Positions 5,935 to 9,353 of a stretch of 9,353 nucleotides of DNA are shown piece after piece. Source of the stretch: Candidatus Dormiibacterota bacterium. GTDB lineage: Bacteria > Chloroflexota > Dormibacteria > Aeolococcales > Aeolococcaceae. Location of the stretch: NCBI GenBank assembly GCA_003135255.1, contig PLAX01000191.1, positions 1 to 9,353 of the forward strand. Reading direction: 5' to 3'. Each line of letters opens with the position of its first letter. Positions within the stretch are counted from its first letter, which is position 1. A model generated the notes under the pieces. It did no database searches. It saw only the letters and a list, made by a program, of their open reading frames with translations, and was not told where the DNA came from. The position numbers and the translations under genes are program-made.

Positions 5935-6462
5935 GTGCGACGCGACGCTCGGAGAGCGGAGAGGCGGGGCCTCGCGAGAGACGGCAGGATCACCCTGCGC
6001 CGGGCTCTCGGGATCGCGACCGCCGTCGTGGCCGGCTGGCTGCTCCTCGCCGGGCCGCTCAGCCCCGCCTCCTCCGGGGCACGTGCCGACAACCCACCGC
6101 CGGCCGCGACGCCCTCCGCCACCCCCACGGCGATCTCGACCCCGACCCCGATCCCGACCCTGTGCTTCTTCTGCAATTCGCCGCCGCCGCGCGCGACCCC
6201 CACGCCGACCGCGACCCCCACGCCGACCCCGGCGCCGTCCCCGACCCCGACCGCCGCGCCCACCGCCGTGCCGACCAGCTACTCCGACTCCATCGATCCC
6301 CAGCAGACCCAGGCGAGCATCCCGCTCACCAACGCCAACCTGGGCGAGGTCCCGCGCCACACCGGGGGCGGCTCGTCCTTCGCTGAATGGATGATCTTCG
6401 CGATCGTGGTGTGTGCTGTCGTCGCGGGGGCCAGTTTCTTCCTCTTCTTCAAGATCCGTTGA
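5935..6462 (+). CDS. secreted/membrane-anchored protein with Pro/Thr-rich linker, hypothetical
   Basis: A 175-residue envelope protein with no recognised family. A basic N-region (1-23) precedes a hydrophobic helix (24-45) ending in a plausible signal-peptidase site, ARA|DN, after residue 51. Residues 54-115 are a low-complexity Pro/Thr/Ala linker of TPTPTP type, interrupted by a hydrophobic CFFC (77-80). A short polar domain follows (116-148), then a C-terminal membrane helix (150-172) ending KIR. This suggests a type I topology with an extended outer stalk, unless the N-terminal helix is kept as an anchor. An 18-bp unit is tandemly repeated at 6193-6228 and encodes part of the linker. The start is GTG 5935 with AGAGGAG at 5919-5925, spaced 9 nt. 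The last bases overlap the next gene's start (TTGA), so the two are probably co-translated. It is divergent from gcvT, separated by 186 bp. Confidence 0.8.
   Translation: MRRDARRAERRGLARDGRITLRRALGIATAVVAGWLLLAGPLSPASSGARADNPPPAATPSATPTAISTPTPIPTLCFFCNSPPPRATPTPTATPTPTPAPSPTPTAAPTAVPTSYSDSIDPQQTQASIPLTNANLGEVPRHTGGGSSFAEWMIFAIVVCAVVAGASFFLFFKIR
6193..6228 (+). repeat. two tandem 18-bp units in the linker coding region
   Basis: GCGACCCCCACGCCGACC occurs at 6193-6210 and again at 6211-6228, identical and in frame, each encoding ATPTPT. Flanking ACCCCGACC and ACCCCGATC runs extend the same periodicity. Such units can change linker length by slippage or recombination. Confidence 0.9.
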
Positions 6463-7151
6463 GCGCGCCACCCCGGGGGCGTCGAGCCGGGGAGCGAGGC
6501 CTCTTCCGCGGCTGCTGCGCCGGTCTCCTCCTCCTCGTCGTGGCCGCCCTCGCCCTGGTCCTGCTGATTCGGTTGACCAGCGCCCCGGATCTCGGAGCGC
6601 CGCCGGCCGGCCCCGACGACGGCGGGAGCCCCGGGGCCATCGCCGCCGCCCTCGGTGGCGAGGTCGACACGGAGCTGGCCCGCCCGGGCGCCCCGGGGGC
6701 GGCGGTCCTGGTGAGCGAGCAGGATCTCTCCACGCTTGCGGCGGTGGACAACCCCGATCCCGAGATGTTCACCGCCCTGAAGGTCCGCGCCCGGGGAGCC
6801 GAGCTGTGGGTCAGCGCCGGCAGTCACCTGGGGCCCCTGGCAGTGGTGGTGACTGCCCGGCTCACCCTCAGCCTGCGGTCAGGAGGGGAGATCACTCCCG
6901 ACGTGGAAGAGCTCGAGGTCGGCGACCAGGCGATCCCCGGTTTCATGCGCTCAGCGATCGACCCGCGCGGCGATGCGGTCCTCTCGCTCACCTCACTCTT
7001 GAGCGGGGGCCAGCTGAGCCAGTACGGCCTCGAATGCCTCATGGTCGTGCCGGGTCGAGGGCTGGAGCTCGGCTTCCACATTCCGTTCGTCAACGCCGAC
7101 CCCGGTTACTGCGCCGCCAACCCCCTCCCGGAGGCCATCAACGGGGGTTAG
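6459..7151 (+). CDS. single-pass membrane-anchored extracytoplasmic protein, hypothetical
   Basis: From TTG 6459 this is a 230-residue protein. An Arg-rich N-region (1-18) leads into one hydrophobic helix (19-39), then a Gly/Pro-rich linker (41-66) and a globular region (about 70-225) outside the membrane. That region is beta-rich, with alternating strands such as AELWVSAG, LAVVVTARLTLSL and the segment VEELEVGDQAIP. Its pattern (an 'LVSEQDLSTL' opening, then strands, then 'vgdqaIPgfm') recalls YpmS/DUF2140 or LmeA/DUF2993-type lipid-binding folds, but this is a weak impression. Two cysteines (C193, C218) could form a disulfide. The TTG overlaps the stop of the upstream gene as TTGA and there is no ribosome site, so coupled reinitiation is likely. 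The frame is open further upstream only as a shadow. A GC hairpin follows the stop. Confidence 0.75.
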   Translation: MSAPPRGRRAGERGLFRGCCAGLLLLVVAALALVLLIRLTSAPDLGAPPAGPDDGGSPGAIAAALGGEVDTELARPGAPGAAVLVSEQDLSTLAAVDNPDPEMFTALKVRARGAELWVSAGSHLGPLAVVVTARLTLSLRSGGEITPDVEELEVGDQAIPGFMRSAIDPRGDAVLSLTSLLSGGQLSQYGLECLMVVPGRGLELGFHIPFVNADPGYCAANPLPEAINGG

Positions 7152-7171
7152 CAGGGTGCCTCAGCACCCTG
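7152..7171. terminator. hairpin between convergent genes
   Basis: CAGGGTGC (7152-7159) and GCACCCTG (7164-7171) form a perfect 8-bp stem with loop CTCA. It starts one base after the plus-strand stop at 7151 and lies 25 bp beyond the minus-strand gene's end at 7197. No T run follows on either strand, which is common for high-GC terminators. It could serve both directions. Confidence 0.65.
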
Positions 7172-7196
7172 ATGGGGCGAAGGCCTTGCCACCGGG

Positions 7197-7538
7197 TCAT
7201 TCGAAGTCGTCGGGGTCCGGATACGCGGCGCGGTCGATGCGGCGGCCGAGCAGTCCCGCCTGGAGGTCAAAGAGCTGGTCCATCAGGTGGACGATGGTCA
7301 CGCCCGCGTGCAGCTCCGGCGCGCAGAAGGGGAGGGTGCACTGAAGGCGGCGCAGCCTCTCCTCCATGCAGAGGGGGACGCGCTTGCGCCCGACCAGGAG
7401 CAGTTCCTCGCACTCGGCGATGATCCGGTCGACTTCCTCGATCGGACGTTCCATGCGCCGTCTCTCCGAATCACGGCGGATCCGGTATCGGAGCTGCTCG
7501 GTGATCTCATCGTTGGTGACGCGGAGCGGGGAGATCAT
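7197..7538 (-). CDS. small cysteine-containing protein, hypothetical
   Basis: A 113-residue, probably cytoplasmic protein that I do not recognise. The first half is strongly charged and helical: an Arg-rich stretch at 17-31, then EEVDRIIAECEELL. The middle carries C57, C67 and C72 in VPLCMEERLRRLQCTLPFCAPELHAG, with C43 before it; the spacing is not a standard zinc finger, but metal or redox binding is conceivable. The tail is acidic (DPDDFE). There is no signal peptide or membrane helix. ATG 7538 has no Shine-Dalgarno, and ATG 7451 is an in-frame alternative. It is convergent with the gene ending at 7151 and shares the hairpin at 7152-7171. Its residue pattern looks like real protein rather than an antisense shadow, and nothing on the plus strand here is convincing. 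Confidence 0.65.
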   Translation of the reverse strand: MISPLRVTNDEITEQLRYRIRRDSERRRMERPIEEVDRIIAECEELLLVGRKRVPLCMEERLRRLQCTLPFCAPELHAGVTIVHLMDQLFDLQAGLLGRRIDRAAYPDPDDFE

Positions 7539-7740
7539 ATTTGTCTGTACGCCTGTCGACCGGGTCTGGTTGAAGCTCGTGATGAAGGTGGGGGAATCCC
7601 CTTCGCAAGAGTTACCAGTCGCTTCCTGTCAGGTCGATGACAGCCTGCCGGGAACGGTCCCAGCGCGACCTGGCCGTTTCCTCCTCGCGTCCCGGCAACG
7701 CCCGTCCGGGCGGCTCGGATCCGGGGTCAGCAGGGTGCTG
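7539..7740. other. intergenic region with three short inverted repeats
   Basis: No gene is seen in these 202 bp, which lie upstream of the gene at 7538 and downstream of the gene ending at 7741. Three hairpins stand out. GAAGG (7584-7588) pairs with CCTTC (7600-7604) around a G-rich loop. CTGTCA (7626-7631) pairs with TGACAG (7638-7643). CGCCC (7699-7703) pairs with GGGCG (7708-7712) around GTCC. The last, 29 nt past the hydrolase stop on the minus strand, could be its terminator. The first two could regulate the gene at 7538. Confidence 0.4.
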
Positions 7741-9012
7741 CTAAGGGCCGGGCAGCGGGATGGTGCGGGCGATGGCGGCGATCTTCGACGCCCACAGCGG
7801 GTCGGAGGCGTAGTCGACGTTCATCCCCCGGAGCGTCGGTCCGTGGTAGTACCCGCCGCCCGGGGTCAGGTACTTCTCCTTCACCTGCTGGGCCACGTAG
7901 AGGATGCAGGCGGCGAAGCTCGGGAAGCTCGATGCGTCACCGGCTGGGTCTCTGTCGTCGGCCCCGTAGCCGAAGAGATTGTCGTCGTTCTGGGCGATGG
8001 AGCTGGTCCCCCAACTGGACTCCTCGATCGAGTGGGCGACCAGGTACAGCGCGCTGACGCCGTACGTCTTCTCCGCCTGCATGTACGTCGCGCCGAGCCC
8101 GGCGAGGGCGGTCCCGGTCAGGAAGCCGTCGATGGTCTGGGCGTTCTCGCCCGAGGGCAGGGTGAGGTCGGTGTCCTCGGTGAGGAGGGGGCCGGCGATG
8201 GGTTGGAAGATGGTGCCGTCGGCTTGGGCCAGGGCCAGGGCCTCGGCCGCGTCGGCGTACTCGCTGTCGTACTCCGAGATGAGGTCGTACTGGTTCTGCG
8301 CGGTGGTGGTCTGATCGTCCGCCTCCGCCGCGGTGGCCTCGTTCTCGGCCAGCAGCTCGGCGTCGTTGGCCTCGGCGTTGGCGATGATCACCTCCTGGGT
8401 GGCCTCCTGCTGCTCGGCCGCCTGGGCTTGGCTGCGCGCCTCGGTGGCGGCGGTCAGCACGCGCTGCTCCTGCTCCTCCTCGGCATTGATCTGGTTCACC
8501 AGCACGTTGCCCGCGCTGGCGACGTGACTGATCTCGTTGACCTGCGCCACCATGGCGCTGATGCTCTGGGCGTCGACGACGTCCTCGATCGTCGTCTCGC
8601 TTCCGCCGCTCTCGTAGCTGGCGCGCAGGAACGCGGCCAGCTGCTGCTTGTCGCTCTGGATCTCGCCGTCGAGCAGGGAGACCTCGGCCTGGTCGGAGGT
8701 CACCTCGGCGTCCAGGGAGGTGATCTTCCCCTGGAGAGCGGTCAGCTGAGCCTGGGCCTCCGCCAGCTGCGCCCGAGCATTGTCGAGCTGGGCGGCGGCC
8801 TCGACCACCTGGTTCCTCGCCTGCTGCGCCTGGAGCTGGGCCTGCGCGAGGGCCTGCTGAGCGGCGGCCAGATCCCCCCCGCCATCGCCCCCCGGTGAGC
8901 TGTCGGCGAGGACGGGCGTGATCGCCAGGCAGAGCACCAGGGCCAGCGCGGCCACCATGGCGGCGCCGAGCCGGGTCGGGCGGTTGACACGCCCGGATCG
9001 CTGTCGGCTCAT
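7741..9012 (-). CDS. secreted peptidoglycan hydrolase: PcsB/CwlO-like coiled coil + glucosaminidase domain
   Basis: A secreted cell-wall enzyme of 423 residues. A signal peptide (1-36) has a basic start, a hydrophobic core at 16-33 and a likely cut at VLA|DS. A Gly/Asp linker leads into an Ala/Gln-rich coiled coil (about 48-128). The segment AAFLRASYESGGSETTIEDVVDAQSISAMVAQVNEI (126-161) resembles the hinge of PcsB/CwlO/RipA-type hydrolases, and a second long coiled coil follows (about 165-265). The C-terminal domain (about 300-420) fits the glucosaminidase family (PF01832): HSIEESSWGTSSIAQNDDNLFG (327-348), with E331 the likely catalytic acid aligned to the ETGxGxS motif, and DYASDPLWASKI (400-411). 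It probably cuts glycan strands. ATG 9012 is chosen because it heads the signal peptide; GGGGAG lies only 2 nt upstream and CATACT 9 nt upstream. Coiled-coil helices of this type are regulated by FtsEX elsewhere; no ftsEX is in the window. Confidence 0.88.
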   Translation of the reverse strand: MSRQRSGRVNRPTRLGAAMVAALALVLCLAITPVLADSSPGGDGGGDLAAAQQALAQAQLQAQQARNQVVEAAAQLDNARAQLAEAQAQLTALQGKITSLDAEVTSDQAEVSLLDGEIQSDKQQLAAFLRASYESGGSETTIEDVVDAQSISAMVAQVNEISHVASAGNVLVNQINAEEEQEQRVLTAATEARSQAQAAEQQEATQEVIIANAEANDAELLAENEATAAEADDQTTTAQNQYDLISEYDSEYADAAEALALAQADGTIFQPIAGPLLTEDTDLTLPSGENAQTIDGFLTGTALAGLGATYMQAEKTYGVSALYLVAHSIEESSWGTSSIAQNDDNLFGYGADDRDPAGDASSFPSFAACILYVAQQVKEKYLTPGGGYYHGPTLRGMNVDYASDPLWASKIAAIARTIPLPGP

Positions 9013-9021
9013 CGCTCCCCG

Positions 9022-9027
9022 AGTATG
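9022..9027 (-). promoter_or_regulatory. candidate -10 element (CATACT) of the murein hydrolase gene
   Basis: On the minus strand CATACT matches TATAAT at four of six positions and ends 9 nt before ATG 9012, the same distance as in the gene at 2152. The only ribosome-site-like sequence, GGGGAG, is 2 nt from the ATG, too close for good use. A leaderless or near-leaderless transcript is therefore plausible. No clear -35 is seen. Confidence 0.3.
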
Positions 9028-9140
9028 CCCAGCCCCGCGAAACGGCCAGGGACGAGGTCACGGCTCCGTCATCGAGAGGTCGCGGACGTGTGCGACCGTG
9101 CTGACGCTCGGTTACTTCGGGACGCCCGCGACCGCCGGTT

Positions 9141-9160
9141 GAGATGCGGGACGCGATCTC
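9141..9160. other. bulged hairpin upstream of the murein hydrolase gene
   Basis: GAGAT (9141-9145) pairs with ATCTC (9156-9160), and inside it GCG (9146-9148) pairs with CGC (9152-9154) around GGA, with G9155 bulged. It lies about 130 bp before the hydrolase start, between that gene and the end of the partial gene. It does not match a riboswitch class that I know. It could be an operator or part of a leader, or chance. Confidence 0.3.
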
Positions 9161-9179
9161 CGGAACGCCGCCGGGCTAG

Positions 9180-9193
9180 GCCGCCGTGGCGGC
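9180..9193. terminator. GC hairpin after the partial gene
   Basis: GCCGC (9180-9184) and GCGGC (9189-9193) form a 5-bp stem with loop CGTG, two bases beyond the stop codon of the minus-strand partial gene at 9196. There is no T tract. It may end that transcript, or be incidental in GC-rich DNA. Confidence 0.4.
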
Positions 9194-9195
9194 GG

Positions 9196-9353
9196 TCAGG
9201 ACGCCTTGCGCTTGAGGAGCTGAGCGCGGACGTCGTCGCTGCCGGCGGGGACCAATTCCTCCGCCTGACGGGGCCCGCAGTCGGTGCACTCGAGCCGGCC
9301 GCCGATCAGGTTACCGTCACCGTCGTAATAGATGATGGTGAGACGCGGAGAGC
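9196..9353 (-). CDS. 3' end of an unrecognised CxxC protein (partial at window edge)
   Basis: Only the last 51 codons are in the window; the start lies beyond base 9353. The visible part reads as a beta-hairpin (LTIIYYDGDGNLIGGRLECTDCG) with a C-T-D-C pair that could bind zinc. A charged helical tail (RQAEELVPAGSDDVRAQLLKRKAS) ends at TGA 9196-9198. No ATG or GTG occurs in this frame within the window, so it is a truncated longer gene rather than a tiny complete one. The codon pattern is typical of the neighbouring genes. Function unknown. It is on the same strand as the murein hydrolase, 183 bp upstream of it, with a GC hairpin between. Confidence 0.6.
   Translation of the reverse strand, partial: SPRLTIIYYDGDGNLIGGRLECTDCGPRQAEELVPAGSDDVRAQLLKRKAS

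Noticed and set aside
7729..7738. AGCAGGGTGC shared with 7150-7159 near another stop codon
   Set aside because: Ten bases in GC-rich DNA; only the copy at 7150 has a pairing arm, so a shared element is not supported.
7366..8898. 510-codon plus-strand frame rich in Leu/Gly
   Set aside because: Antisense of the Ala/Gln-rich coiled coil of the murein hydrolase; the Leu runs are the complement of Gln/Glu codons.
9013..9195. c-di-AMP (ydaO) riboswitch upstream of the murein hydrolase
   Set aside because: Such riboswitches often precede actinobacterial cell-wall hydrolases, but the conserved 3' block (CCCGUCAGCU-like) and G-rich 5' block are not visible.

Overview
The window is a very GC-rich (roughly 70% by eye) piece of bacterial chromosome. 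It has tightly packed genes on both strands, GTG/TTG starts, long antisense open frames caused by base composition, and ordinary housekeeping genes. The style (high GC, an Actinobacteria-like Xaa-Pro aminopeptidase, a zinc-ribbon membrane protein with a GWWG segment, several start codons that look leaderless) fits an actinomycete or a related high-GC lineage such as Dormibacterota/Chloroflexota. This placement is inference: no 16S or other definitive marker is present. I see no phage, transposase, CRISPR or defence genes.

Layout: (1) 60-1613, minus: an M24 Xaa-Pro aminopeptidase with all five metal ligands. (2) Divergent from it, 1692-3112, plus: a candidate 22-codon leader ORF that overlaps the next start, a zinc-ribbon membrane protein, a two-helix membrane protein and a PAP2-type phosphatase. 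An 11-bp inverted repeat and a 12-bp direct repeat lie between the second and third of these. (3) 3127-5748, minus: gcvT, then gcvH, then tRNA-Val(CAC), then a WYL-domain regulator. The glycine-cleavage T and H genes are present but no gcvP follows. (4) 5935-7151, plus: a translationally coupled pair of envelope proteins. The first has a signal peptide, a Pro/Thr linker carrying CFFC, and a C-terminal membrane helix; the second is anchored by an N-terminal helix. A GC hairpin follows. (5) 7197-7538, minus: a small unrecognised protein with four cysteines. (6) 7741-9012, minus: a secreted murein hydrolase with a PcsB/CwlO-like coiled coil and a C-terminal glucosaminidase domain. (7) 9196-9353, minus: the C-terminal end of an unrecognised CxxC protein cut by the window edge.

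Two themes run through the window. Several start codons without a usable Shine-Dalgarno have a TAnnnT-like hexamer 7-12 nt upstream, suggesting leaderless mRNAs. Several products act at the envelope (PAP2 phosphatase, small membrane proteins, linker pair, murein hydrolase). I see no clear new multi-gene system. The linker pair 5935-7151 and the coupled leader ORF at 1692-1760 are the least explained parts.
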